This document shows, in pieces, positions 44,574 through 52,479 of a DNA stretch of 64,000 nt. Under the pieces are notes generated by a model, which worked only from the letters and a program-made list of their open reading frames with translations, was not told where the DNA came from and did no database searches. Source of the DNA: Chitinophagales bacterium. Lineage in GTDB: Bacteria; Bacteroidota; Bacteroidia; Chitinophagales; UBA8649. How positions within the stretch are numbered: the first letter of the stretch is position 1; the number at the start of each line of letters is the position of its first letter. The DNA is taken from the NCBI GenBank assembly GCA_020635975.1, contig JACJYT010000008.1:45070-109069 (forward strand), in the 5' to 3' direction. Position numbers and translations under genes: made by a program.

Positions 44574-45134
44574 TTATCCTTTAATGCGATTTGGATTGGC
44601 TTTAACAAAGGCCGACCAATCTTTAGCTTTTGTGCTAGTATTTATTTTCCCAGAGCTTTGAAAGTGGTGACAAATAGCAACCGCTAAACCATCGGTGGCA
44701 TCCAAGTTTTTTGGTAGTTCTTTAAATTTGCAAATGGTTTGTAGCATGGCAGCTACTTGTTCTTTACTCGAATTACCGTTTCCTGTAATGGCTTGTTTTA
44801 CTTTTCTAGGAGAATATTCTTCTATAGGAATATCTCTAGTTAGAACGGCAGCCATGCTTACACCTTGCGCTCGTCCTAGTTTTAACATAGATTGTACATT
44901 TTTACCAAAGAAAGGCGCTTCGATAGCACAGTGGTCGGGCTTGTATTCATCAACAAGATATCTAACCCGCTCAAAAATATATTTTAACTTCAGTTGGTGG
45001 TTGTCGTACTTACTTAAATCTACACTTCCAAGCGCTATCAACTCTATTTTTTTATCTAGAATACGAATTACACCATAGCCAAAAATGTTAGTTCCTGGAT
45101 CGATACCTAATATAATAGTTTCTTTAGTATGCAT
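44574..45134 (-). CDS. ruvC: crossover junction endodeoxyribonuclease RuvC
   Basis: A 186-aa Holliday junction nuclease. ILGIDPGTNIFGYGVI supplies the first catalytic Asp; CAIEAPFFGKNVQSMLKLGRAQG the Glu and DNA-contact region; EYSPRKVKQAITGNGNSSKEQVAAML and DATDGLAVAICH the final Asp pair. Normal length; ruvA and ruvB are not adjacent. Start ATG 45134. Confidence 0.96.
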   Translation of the reverse strand: MHTKETIILGIDPGTNIFGYGVIRILDKKIELIALGSVDLSKYDNHQLKLKYIFERVRYLVDEYKPDHCAIEAPFFGKNVQSMLKLGRAQGVSMAAVLTRDIPIEEYSPRKVKQAITGNGNSSKEQVAAMLQTICKFKELPKNLDATDGLAVAICHHFQSSGKINTSTKAKDWSAFVKANPNRIKG

Positions 45135-45193
45135 GCCCTAGCTAAATTATCAAGAAAAAATTATCTTTATGAAAGTTCTAACGAATAAAGCCC

Positions 45194-46186
45194 TTGAATA
45201 AATCTTCTTTTCATAAAATCTTCTTCAATGTTTTAAAGGTACTACTCTTTATTCTTATGAGTATATTAATTTATTGGCAAATTAAAACTAGGTCGGCCGA
45301 TTTTAATTTAATAGATGCTTTTAAAAAGGGTTTCGCTTGGGATCAATTTCCATTTCTTCTCTTTGCCGTTCTCTTTATGCCGGTTAATATTTTCTTAGAG
45401 AGTTTAAAATGGAAGGTCTTTGTTGATCAATTTCAAGAAAGATTTAGCATCACTTCTTCTATAAAAAGTATGTTATGTGGCTCTTTTTTTGGATTTATTT
45501 CTCCCAATAGAGTAGGCGAATTTTTAGGTAGATTGAATCGAATAGAAAAAGAGAACAGGTCGAGAGCCTTAACTGCTGGTTATTGGGGTGGAATTGCTCA
45601 GTTCATCATTACTTTTAGTATCGGAATTTACATGGGAGGAAGGGCTATAATGCATCATGTGAATATGAATTCCTTGGATAAGTTTACCATTCCCTTAGCC
45701 ATTGTAATTATCGTTTTTGCCAGTACCATCTATTTCAACTTGAAAAAAGTTCTAGCTAGAATCTCGAGCTTCCCTTATATCAATAAGCTAACGGAAAAAT
45801 ACCCCATCGAATATGAGGTGCCTAAATCTAAACTTCTCTTGATTTTATTGATCACTTTGTTTAGATATTTGGTTTATGTAAGTCAATATGTTTACCTTTT
45901 GTATTTCTTCGGCGTAGATCTTAGTTACGAGGTACTTTTTTCTTCGGTTTGTACCATGCTCGTTTTACATACTTTGGTTCCCTCTGTTCCTTTTGTAGAT
46001 TTAGGCGTTAAGGGGAATGTTTTAGTCTTGTTGCTTAAAAACCAGACCTTTAATGAGTTAGGTATTTTATTAGCCGTATTTAGTATTTGGATAATTAATA
46101 TTATCCTTCCTGCTATAGTTGGTTATTATTATTTCGTCTTAGCAAAGAGAAGCGCACAACATTCTGAAGGCTTGTTAAGTGCTTAG
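45194..46186 (+). CDS. flippase-like (LPG synthase TM) membrane protein
   Basis: A 330-aa polytopic protein with about eight helices of the lysylphosphatidylglycerol-synthase transmembrane family (no catalytic C-terminal domain). Conserved features are the early SLKWKVFVDQF, GFISPNRVGEFLGRLNRIE and the later HTLVPSVPFVDLGVKGNV. Such proteins are thought to move lipids or modified lipids across the membrane. The start is a TTG at 45194; no ATG is available before the first helix. It is divergent from ruvC. Confidence 0.8.
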   Translation: MNKSSFHKIFFNVLKVLLFILMSILIYWQIKTRSADFNLIDAFKKGFAWDQFPFLLFAVLFMPVNIFLESLKWKVFVDQFQERFSITSSIKSMLCGSFFGFISPNRVGEFLGRLNRIEKENRSRALTAGYWGGIAQFIITFSIGIYMGGRAIMHHVNMNSLDKFTIPLAIVIIVFASTIYFNLKKVLARISSFPYINKLTEKYPIEYEVPKSKLLLILLITLFRYLVYVSQYVYLLYFFGVDLSYEVLFSSVCTMLVLHTLVPSVPFVDLGVKGNVLVLLLKNQTFNELGILLAVFSIWIINIILPAIVGYYYFVLAKRSAQHSEGLLSA

Positions 46187-46274
46187 TTATTTTTCAACAT
46201 TTCCCTTTTTTTATCAACTAGGGGTGTGTACTTTTTTATTTCCAATTTTATTAGTTAGGCGGCTTTTAAAATCT

Positions 46275-46282
46275 TAATTTTG
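46275..46282 (+). promoter_or_regulatory. -7 element of dnaB
   Basis: TAATTTTG fits TAnnTTTG, 62 nt before the dnaB ATG. The rest of the 158-bp spacer shows no gene and no strong hairpin. Confidence 0.5.
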
Positions 46283-46344
46283 AATAATCAAGAGAGGCTT
46301 TCTAAGTTCTCTTCATCCTATTTTAAGCCCATGCAAATTAAGCA

Positions 46345-47895
46345 ATGAAAGAAAATCAAGACTTCAATAAAAGACTTAGCGACGTAATTAAAAAGGGACG
46401 TGATTTTAGCAGAGATAATCTGGATACTGCTCGCGTTTTACCTCAAGCTAGAGATTTGGAGGAAGCGGTTTTAGGTGCGATTATGCTAGAAGCTGGGGCC
46501 TTGGATAAGGTTGTTGAAATTTTACGAGTAGAAAGTTTTTATGTGGATGCTCATAGTAGGATTTTCCGCGCTATGAAGAGCTTGTACGAAGAAAATGAAC
46601 CTGTTGATATACTAACAGTTAACGAAAAACTTAAGGCTAGCGGTGATTTAGAAATGGTTGGAGGTTCGTATTTTATTGCTTCCCTAACGAATAAGGTTTC
46701 TTCTTCTGCCAATATAGAATTTCATGCCAGAATAATTGCGCAGAAATATTTACAAAGAGAATTAATCTCAGTGAGTAGCAATACCCTAAAAGACGCCTAC
46801 GATGATACCATCGATGTATTTGATTTGTTAGATAGGGCAGAAGCTAATTTGTTTGAACTTACAGAAACGAATATGAAAAAGAATACAGAACGAGTAGGTT
46901 CTGTGTTGCTTCAAGAATTAGAGGAAATTGATCAACGTCGTTTAAGAGCAGTAGAAGGAGATGTACTTACTGGGGTAGGAAGTGGTTTTGTTGAGCTAGA
47001 TAGACTTACGGCAGGATGGCAAAAATCGGATTTAATCATCTTGGCGGCTCGTCCTGGTATGGGTAAAACGGCCTTTACTTTGGCATTGGCAAGAAATGCT
47101 TCGGTCGACCTAGATAAACCTGTGGCAGTTTTCTCTTTAGAGATGTCGTCTAATCAATTAGTTAGTCGTTTGATTTCTATGGAAACAGAAATTGATTCAG
47201 ACAAGTTGAGAAAAGGTACGCTCTTAGAAAGAGAATGGAAACACCTTACCAAGAACATAGATAATTTACAAAAAGCGCCACTTTTTGTAGATGATACACC
47301 AGCAATCGGCATCTTTGAGCTAAGAGCTAAGTGTAGAAGATTGAAAGCTAAGCACGATATTCAAATGATTATCATCGATTATTTGCAATTAATGACGGGC
47401 TCTAGCGATGGCAAAGGTGGGGGAAATCGTGAACAAGAAATTTCTCAAATATCTAGAGCATTAAAAGGTATTGCCAAAGAGTTGGGTGTTCCTATTATTG
47501 CGCTTTCGCAGCTAAGTAGAGCGGTAGAAACGCGTGGAGGTGCTAAACGTCCGATGCTTTCCGATTTGAGGGAGTCTGGTGCCATTGAGCAAGATGCAGA
47601 TATGGTTATTTTCTTATATCGCCCAGAATATTACAATATTACGGAAGACGAAGATGGGCAAGATTGTAGAGGCATTGCCGAAGTAATTATTGCTAAAAAT
47701 AGACATGGTGCTCTTAAAACTATCAAGATTCGATTTGTTGCCAATTTCGCTAAGTTTGTAGATTTAGATGCGCAGTTTATGGAATTACCGAAAGACTACG
47801 ATATGGGTAATACGATAACCAAGAGCTCAAGAATGAATCAAAATGATCAGGATTTTAATACCCCAAGTGATTTTGATGATATAACGCCCTTCTAA
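46345..47895 (+). CDS. dnaB: replicative DNA helicase
   Basis: A 516-aa hexameric helicase that opens the replication fork. The N-terminal collar domain is residues 30-130 (PQARDLEEAVLGAIMLE), the linker about 150-200, and the RecA-like C-domain has Walker A ARPGMGKTAF, Walker B MIIIDYLQLM, GGGNREQEISQISR and the arginine-finger region. No intein is present. The C-terminal tail is Asp/Asn-rich. It meets the convergent lptG-like gene with no gap. Confidence 0.96.
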   Translation: MKENQDFNKRLSDVIKKGRDFSRDNLDTARVLPQARDLEEAVLGAIMLEAGALDKVVEILRVESFYVDAHSRIFRAMKSLYEENEPVDILTVNEKLKASGDLEMVGGSYFIASLTNKVSSSANIEFHARIIAQKYLQRELISVSSNTLKDAYDDTIDVFDLLDRAEANLFELTETNMKKNTERVGSVLLQELEEIDQRRLRAVEGDVLTGVGSGFVELDRLTAGWQKSDLIILAARPGMGKTAFTLALARNASVDLDKPVAVFSLEMSSNQLVSRLISMETEIDSDKLRKGTLLEREWKHLTKNIDNLQKAPLFVDDTPAIGIFELRAKCRRLKAKHDIQMIIIDYLQLMTGSSDGKGGGNREQEISQISRALKGIAKELGVPIIALSQLSRAVETRGGAKRPMLSDLRESGAIEQDADMVIFLYRPEYYNITEDEDGQDCRGIAEVIIAKNRHGALKTIKIRFVANFAKFVDLDAQFMELPKDYDMGNTITKSSRMNQNDQDFNTPSDFDDITPF

Positions 47896-48972
47896 TTACT
47901 TTTGAGCGAAACGCACAAATACAATCGCTACAAAACTAAATACGATATTCGGAATCCAAATTCCCCAAAAAGCACTTAAACCAGCATTGGTAGTATACGT
48001 AGTGGTAAATTTGGAAGTCATTTCATAAAGTCCAGCAATAATAATGGCTGTTACAATATGTAAGCCTAAACCTCCTCTTACTTTTCTGGAGGCGAGCGAA
48101 TAGCCTATTATAGTAAGTAGTATAAGATTAAATAAGGACCCCGTTCTTCTTTCCAACTCCAACTGATAGTAAACAATATCGTTATGTCCGGAGGCGATTA
48201 ACGCTTGGATATAGGCTTTCAACTCGGGACTAGTCATTTCATCTTTAGATAGTAGCTTAACACCTATGTCTGCTGGAGTAAAACCTAAGACAGTATCGAG
48301 TAGTTCGCCCTTCAACAAGATTTCACTTGAATCGGTATAATCGCGAATAGTGTAGGTTTCTATTCGCCAAATTTGCAAGCTATCTATCCAAGTTGCCTTT
48401 TCCGAATTTAGCTTGTAAAGCAAGTGATTGCCTTCTATTTTTTCTACACTTAATCTGCCCCCAATATTCGTTTCTGAAGTATAATTAGCAAAATAAATAA
48501 AGGTGTTACCTTCTAACTTTCTGTGTAAATTATGCGACCAATAGTTTTTCCATGTAGTAAGGTATTCAAACTCAAATGCAATCTTTTTTTTGTTCGAATT
48601 AGGCACTAAGTAATTGTTGGCGTAGAAGAGTATTCCAGCAAGAATACTCGCTCCTACAACATAAGGAAGCATCAAGCGATAGAAACTAACTCCACCGCTG
48701 GTCATGGCTATGATTTCGGACTTGTCGGCCAATTGGGAAGTAAAAAATACCACCGCTACCAAGACAAAAAACGGCGCTAAGAGGGCCGAAATATGAGGTA
48801 TGAAATTCAAGTAGTAGCCTTTCATAATCATCATCATGGTGGCTTCACTCTTAATGAAATTGTCGATTTTTTCTGAGAGATCTATCACTACTGCAATAAG
48901 TACTAATAGGAACAATATAAAAAAGAAAGTACCTAGAAATTTTCGGATGATATAGAAGTCAATTTTTTTCAA
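47896..48972 (-). CDS. LptF/LptG-family permease
   Basis: A 358-aa YjgP/YjgQ-family protein with three N-terminal helices (LGTFFFILFLLVLIAVVIDL first), a periplasmic jellyroll (about 110-265) and three C-terminal helices. The proline-containing YVVGASILAGILFYANNYLVPNSNKKK is typical. In Bacteroidota this gene regularly follows tgt, as it does here with a 19-nt gap. With the 473-aa member at 24065 it would make the LPS-extraction pair of the Lpt machine. Confidence 0.9.
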   Translation of the reverse strand: MKKIDFYIIRKFLGTFFFILFLLVLIAVVIDLSEKIDNFIKSEATMMMIMKGYYLNFIPHISALLAPFFVLVAVVFFTSQLADKSEIIAMTSGGVSFYRLMLPYVVGASILAGILFYANNYLVPNSNKKKIAFEFEYLTTWKNYWSHNLHRKLEGNTFIYFANYTSETNIGGRLSVEKIEGNHLLYKLNSEKATWIDSLQIWRIETYTIRDYTDSSEILLKGELLDTVLGFTPADIGVKLLSKDEMTSPELKAYIQALIASGHNDIVYYQLELERRTGSLFNLILLTIIGYSLASRKVRGGLGLHIVTAIIIAGLYEMTSKFTTTYTTNAGLSAFWGIWIPNIVFSFVAIVFVRFAQK

Positions 48973-48991
48973 TGCGCACGAGCTTATTTGC

Positions 48992-50122
48992 TTATAATCG
49001 AGTACTTACCTTAAGCACCATTTTTTCCTTCCATTCTCTAAACGTTCCAGCAATAATTTGTTTTCTAGCTTCTTGAACCAAGTCCATGTAAAAACTTAAA
49101 TTCTGAATAGAAGCAATTTGAGCAGCCAGGCGCTCTCCACTAATAAACAAATGTCTTAAATAGGCCTTGCTGTGTAACTTACTGGTACTAGCGCTACTGT
49201 TTGCATCTATTGGACTAAAATCGCTTTCCCATTTTTTATTCTTGATATTAATAAAGCCTTCCGAGGTGAATAGCATGCCATTTCTTGCATTTCGTGTTGG
49301 CATTACGCAATCGAACATGTCAATGCCCAAGGCAATATTTTCTAAGATATTAGCAGGTGTACCAACACCCATCAGGTATCGGGGTTTATCCTCTGGTAAG
49401 ATTCCACAAACCAATTCACTCATGGCATACATTTCTTCTGCTGGTTCTCCAACGCTTAAGCCACCAATGGCATTGCCCTCTCTATTCTTAGAGGCAATAG
49501 TTTCGGCACTTTCTAATCTTAAATCTTTATAGGTGCTTCCTTGAACGATAGGGAAAAAACTTTGGGCATAGCCATATTTTCCCTCTGTGCTATCAAAACG
49601 CTCTATACAACGGTCTAACCATCTATGTGTCATGTGCATGCTGTCTTTAGCATACTTGTAGCTACAAGGGTAGGGGGTGCACTCGTCGAAGGCCATAATA
49701 ATATCTGCACCAATAGTTCGCTGAATATCCATTACATTTTCTGGGGTAAACAAGTGCCTAGAGCCATCAATGTGCGATTGAAATTTCACTCCCTCTTCTT
49801 TTATTTTTCTACTTCCAGAAAGCGAATAAACTTGGTAGCCTCCGCTATCGGTTAAGATGGGTTTGTTCCAGCCAATAAATTGGTGTAAACCTCCCGCCTT
49901 TTCCATTATTTCCAATCCAGGGCGAAGGTAGAGATGATAAGTATTCCCTAAAATAATTTGCGCATGAATCTCTTGCTCTAATTCTTTAAAATGCACGGCT
50001 TTAACACTGCCAATGGTACCCACGGGCATAAAGATTGGGGTTTCAATTACACCATGATCTGTTTCAATTGTTGCAGCTCTTGCTTTTGAAAGTTTATCTT
50101 TGTGCAGCAAATTAAATTTCAT
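48992..50122 (-). CDS. tgt: queuine tRNA-ribosyltransferase
   Basis: A 376-aa TGT that exchanges guanine-34 for the queuine precursor in tRNAs with GUN anticodons. TPIFMPVGTIGSVKAV, TDSGGYQVYSLS with the first Asp, MAFDECTPYPC, GGLSVGEP, the nucleophile region FDCVMPTRNARNG and a distal C-terminal helical part are present. The usual zinc-binding CxCxxC/H set near the end is not visible; the corresponding part reads DANSSASTSKLHSKAYLRHL. It is divergent from the glycosyltransferase gene, whose promoter lies within its first codons. Confidence 0.94.
   Translation of the reverse strand: MKFNLLHKDKLSKARAATIETDHGVIETPIFMPVGTIGSVKAVHFKELEQEIHAQIILGNTYHLYLRPGLEIMEKAGGLHQFIGWNKPILTDSGGYQVYSLSGSRKIKEEGVKFQSHIDGSRHLFTPENVMDIQRTIGADIIMAFDECTPYPCSYKYAKDSMHMTHRWLDRCIERFDSTEGKYGYAQSFFPIVQGSTYKDLRLESAETIASKNREGNAIGGLSVGEPAEEMYAMSELVCGILPEDKPRYLMGVGTPANILENIALGIDMFDCVMPTRNARNGMLFTSEGFINIKNKKWESDFSPIDANSSASTSKLHSKAYLRHLFISGERLAAQIASIQNLSFYMDLVQEARKQIIAGTFREWKEKMVLKVSTRL
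50095..50102 (+). promoter_or_regulatory. -7 element inside the 5' end of tgt
   Basis: TATCTTTG fits TAnnTTTG, on the plus strand within the first ten codons of the divergent tgt. It contains the TTG at 50100, arguing that the glycosyltransferase starts further downstream. Confidence 0.5.
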
Positions 50123-50126
50123 CGTT

Positions 50127-51233
50127 TTGATTTTAGTCTATCTATTGGTTTTTACTTGTATCGGACTGCTAAGTTATTACTTAATATTTAGTTGTCTAAG
50201 TATTCCTAAAAAAGAGGAAGAGGAAAAGCTTGAAATAGCTGCTTTTAGTATAGTCATTTGTGCTAAAAACGAAAGAAGAAATCTAGAAAAAAATTTACTA
50301 GCCTTTCTTAGTCAAGAAGGTATCGCTTTCGAAGTAATCGTTGTTGACCATGCCTCTAGCGATAGCAGTCTAGATTTTTTGCTCCAACTAGCCAAGAAGT
50401 ACCCCGCTCTAAAGGTACTAAGCCTGAGCGAGGAGGAAGTAGCCAAGAGCAGCTTGAAAGGAAAAAGGCTGCCTCTAATGCTCGGAATAGAACAGGCACA
50501 GTATGATTATGTAGTTTTGAGCGATGCCGACTGCAAACCGAATTCTAAGTATTATTTAAAGGCCTATCAAAGGGCATTTTATAAAGATACCGAGATTGTA
50601 TTGGGCTATAGTCCTTATGAAGGAAAACAGGGTCTATTATCGGCTATGATTCAATACGAAACCTTTTTAACCGCCATACAATATCTCTCTTTGGCAAAAG
50701 TTGGCTTTCCCTACATGGGGGTTGGACGAAACATCGCATACAAGAAATCGATTTTTAATAAAGAAATCTTTTTTAAAAGTAATAAAAGCGAAGGAGGAGA
50801 TGACGATCTTCTTATTGCGCAAATTGCAAATGCATCGAATACAGAAATTTTGCTAGATGCCAATAGTTTTATGTGGAGCCAGCCTTCCTCCTCTTGGTTT
50901 TCTTGGTTTCATCAGAAAAAAAGACATTATAGCACAGCTAAGCATTACCCTTGGGATAAGATGCTTGTTGTAGGGGCTTTTGGCTTCCTTAATTTGTTAT
51001 TTTATTCTCTTTTATTTGTAATGCTCTTAAAAGATTTTGCTTTTATTGTTCCAATTAGTTTATATTTGTTTAAACAAGGCTTTTTTGTTTTATTCAATTG
51101 GAATAACTTTAAACTCTTGAAAATGAAGCATCTTATAAAATTAATAATTGTATTAGACTTGCTTTATTTTATCATTTTTTTATTAAATCATGGTTTCGCT
51201 TTATTAAGTAACAATGGCTGGCGCAAAAGGTAA
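50127..51233 (+). CDS. family 2 glycosyltransferase, membrane-associated
   Basis: A GT-A glycosyltransferase. One N-terminal helix (ILVYLLVFTCIGLLSYYLIF) precedes the catalytic domain: AAFSIVICAKNERRNLEKNL, IVVDHASSDSS, and the metal motif SDADC; the acceptor-side GGDDDLL follows, then WFSWFHQKKRHYST. Two C-terminal hydrophobic segments end the protein. The frame is open up to a TTG at 50100, but that codon is inside a -7 element, so the TTG at 50127 (368 aa) is preferred; either start leaves the enzyme intact. The 3' end overlaps the sigma factor gene by 20 nt. Confidence 0.83.
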   Translation: MILVYLLVFTCIGLLSYYLIFSCLSIPKKEEEEKLEIAAFSIVICAKNERRNLEKNLLAFLSQEGIAFEVIVVDHASSDSSLDFLLQLAKKYPALKVLSLSEEEVAKSSLKGKRLPLMLGIEQAQYDYVVLSDADCKPNSKYYLKAYQRAFYKDTEIVLGYSPYEGKQGLLSAMIQYETFLTAIQYLSLAKVGFPYMGVGRNIAYKKSIFNKEIFFKSNKSEGGDDDLLIAQIANASNTEILLDANSFMWSQPSSSWFSWFHQKKRHYSTAKHYPWDKMLVVGAFGFLNLLFYSLLFVMLLKDFAFIVPISLYLFKQGFFVLFNWNNFKLLKMKHLIKLIIVLDLLYFIIFLLNHGFALLSNNGWRKR

Positions 51234-51819
51234 ATTAGACGATAAAGAACTAATTGCTCGTATTCTGGAGAATAACGACCAGCTAGCTTATGCCACCTTA
51301 ATGGATAAGTACAAGCGCGCTGTTTATTTTACTATTCTAAAAATGGTAAACAATCAGGATGATGCCGACGATTTAACGATGCAAGCTTTTACCAAGGCCT
51401 TTAATAGTCTAGATAAATACGATACGGCCTATGCATTTTCAACTTGGTTGTTTAGAATTGCAAGTAATAATACCATTGATCATATTCGTAAAAGAAGGCT
51501 TCAAACAACATCCCTAGACAAAGGTTTGTATGATGAAGATGATGAAAATGGACAATCGATAGGAAGTAATATTATTGACGATAGCCTAGATCCAGAGGAA
51601 GAGCTGGTAAGAGAGCAGAGAAATAAGATTATGGCGGAAGTTATCGAAACCATGGACGAAAAGTACAAGGATTTAATTAACCTCTACTATTTTCAAGAAT
51701 TAAAGTACGAAGAGATTGCCAAGCTGTTGGATCTACCTTTAGGAACGGTAAAAGTTCGTTTAAAACGAGCCAAGGATTTTTTAGCACGCTTGTTAAAGGG
51801 CTACGACGAAAATTACTAA
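51214..51819 (+). CDS. ECF-type RNA polymerase sigma factor
   Basis: A 201-aa sigma factor with region 2 (YATLMDKYKRAVYFTILKMVNNQDDADDLTMQAFTKAF; STWLFRIASNNTIDHIRKRR) and region 4 (LPLGTVKVRLKRAKDFL), separated by an acidic linker. No anti-sigma gene is adjacent; it lies between a glycosyltransferase and rsmG in a tight operon, a layout found in other Bacteroidota, which suggests housekeeping or envelope control rather than a classic cell-surface signalling pair. ATG 51214 is inside the preceding gene. Confidence 0.9.
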   Translation: MAGAKGKLDDKELIARILENNDQLAYATLMDKYKRAVYFTILKMVNNQDDADDLTMQAFTKAFNSLDKYDTAYAFSTWLFRIASNNTIDHIRKRRLQTTSLDKGLYDEDDENGQSIGSNIIDDSLDPEEELVREQRNKIMAEVIETMDEKYKDLINLYYFQELKYEEIAKLLDLPLGTVKVRLKRAKDFLARLLKGYDENY

Positions 51820-51823
51820 ACAC

Positions 51824-52426
51824 ATGTTGCTCGAAAAGTATTTCCCAGAATTGAGTGCCAAGCAAAAAGCACAATATAAGATTCTACAAGAAGCCCTTCT
51901 GGAATGGAATAGTAAAATTAATTTAATCTCTCGTAAAGATACGGAAGCCTTCGAAACCAACCACCTCTTACATTCTTTGTCGCTGGCAAAATTTAAAAGA
52001 TTCGGAAGAGAAAGTAAGGTCTTAGACCTAGGTACAGGAGGGGGATTCCCTGGTTTACCCTTGGCAATTTATTATCCGAAATGTAAGTTTCATTTGGTAG
52101 ATAGCATAGGGAAGAAGATCATGGTAGTTAAAGATCTTATCGATGCTCTTGGTTTAGAAAATACGACGGCAGAACATACTAGAGTTGAAATTCTAAATGG
52201 CAAATACGATTACATTGTTTCTCGCGCTGTGGCACCTACCAAACAGTTACTAGATTGGACGAAGCACTTAAAGGAAAAAGGACAAACAGAATACCTCTTT
52301 CTTAAAGGTGGGGATCTAACTGAGGAGTTAATGGAAATTGGTTTTAAGGCCAAAACGCAAGATATCTATCCTTACTATAAAGATCCCTTCTTCGAAACGA
52401 AGAAAATTGTTTGGATTAAGGCTTAA
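51824..52426 (+). CDS. rsmG: 16S rRNA (guanine-527-N7)-methyltransferase
   Basis: A 200-aa GidB/RsmG enzyme. SAM motif I is VLDLGTGGGFPGLPLAI, followed by FHLVDSIGKKIMVVKDL and the acceptor-side YIVSRAVAPTKQLLDW. NLISRKD near the N-terminus is typical. Loss of rsmG gives low-level streptomycin resistance in other bacteria. It starts 4 nt after the sigma gene. Confidence 0.94.
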   Translation: MLLEKYFPELSAKQKAQYKILQEALLEWNSKINLISRKDTEAFETNHLLHSLSLAKFKRFGRESKVLDLGTGGGFPGLPLAIYYPKCKFHLVDSIGKKIMVVKDLIDALGLENTTAEHTRVEILNGKYDYIVSRAVAPTKQLLDWTKHLKEKGQTEYLFLKGGDLTEELMEIGFKAKTQDIYPYYKDPFFETKKIVWIKA

Positions 52427-52479
52427 TAAGTACAGCAATTGGGATTTCTCCTAAAATCAAAATTATTTACCAGCTAGTT

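Noticed and set aside
44695..45078. Plus-strand open frame of 127 codons
   Set aside because: Antisense to ruvC, which has all its motifs; nothing recognisable in the shadow.
46187..46344. AAGAGA/TCTCTT inverted repeat and spacer before dnaB as a replication-related site
   Set aside because: Six-bp stem with a 13-nt loop, no repeated DnaA-box-like 9-mers seen; chance is likely.
49167..49532. Plus-strand open frame of 121 codons opposite tgt
   Set aside because: Shadow of tgt; no family resemblance.
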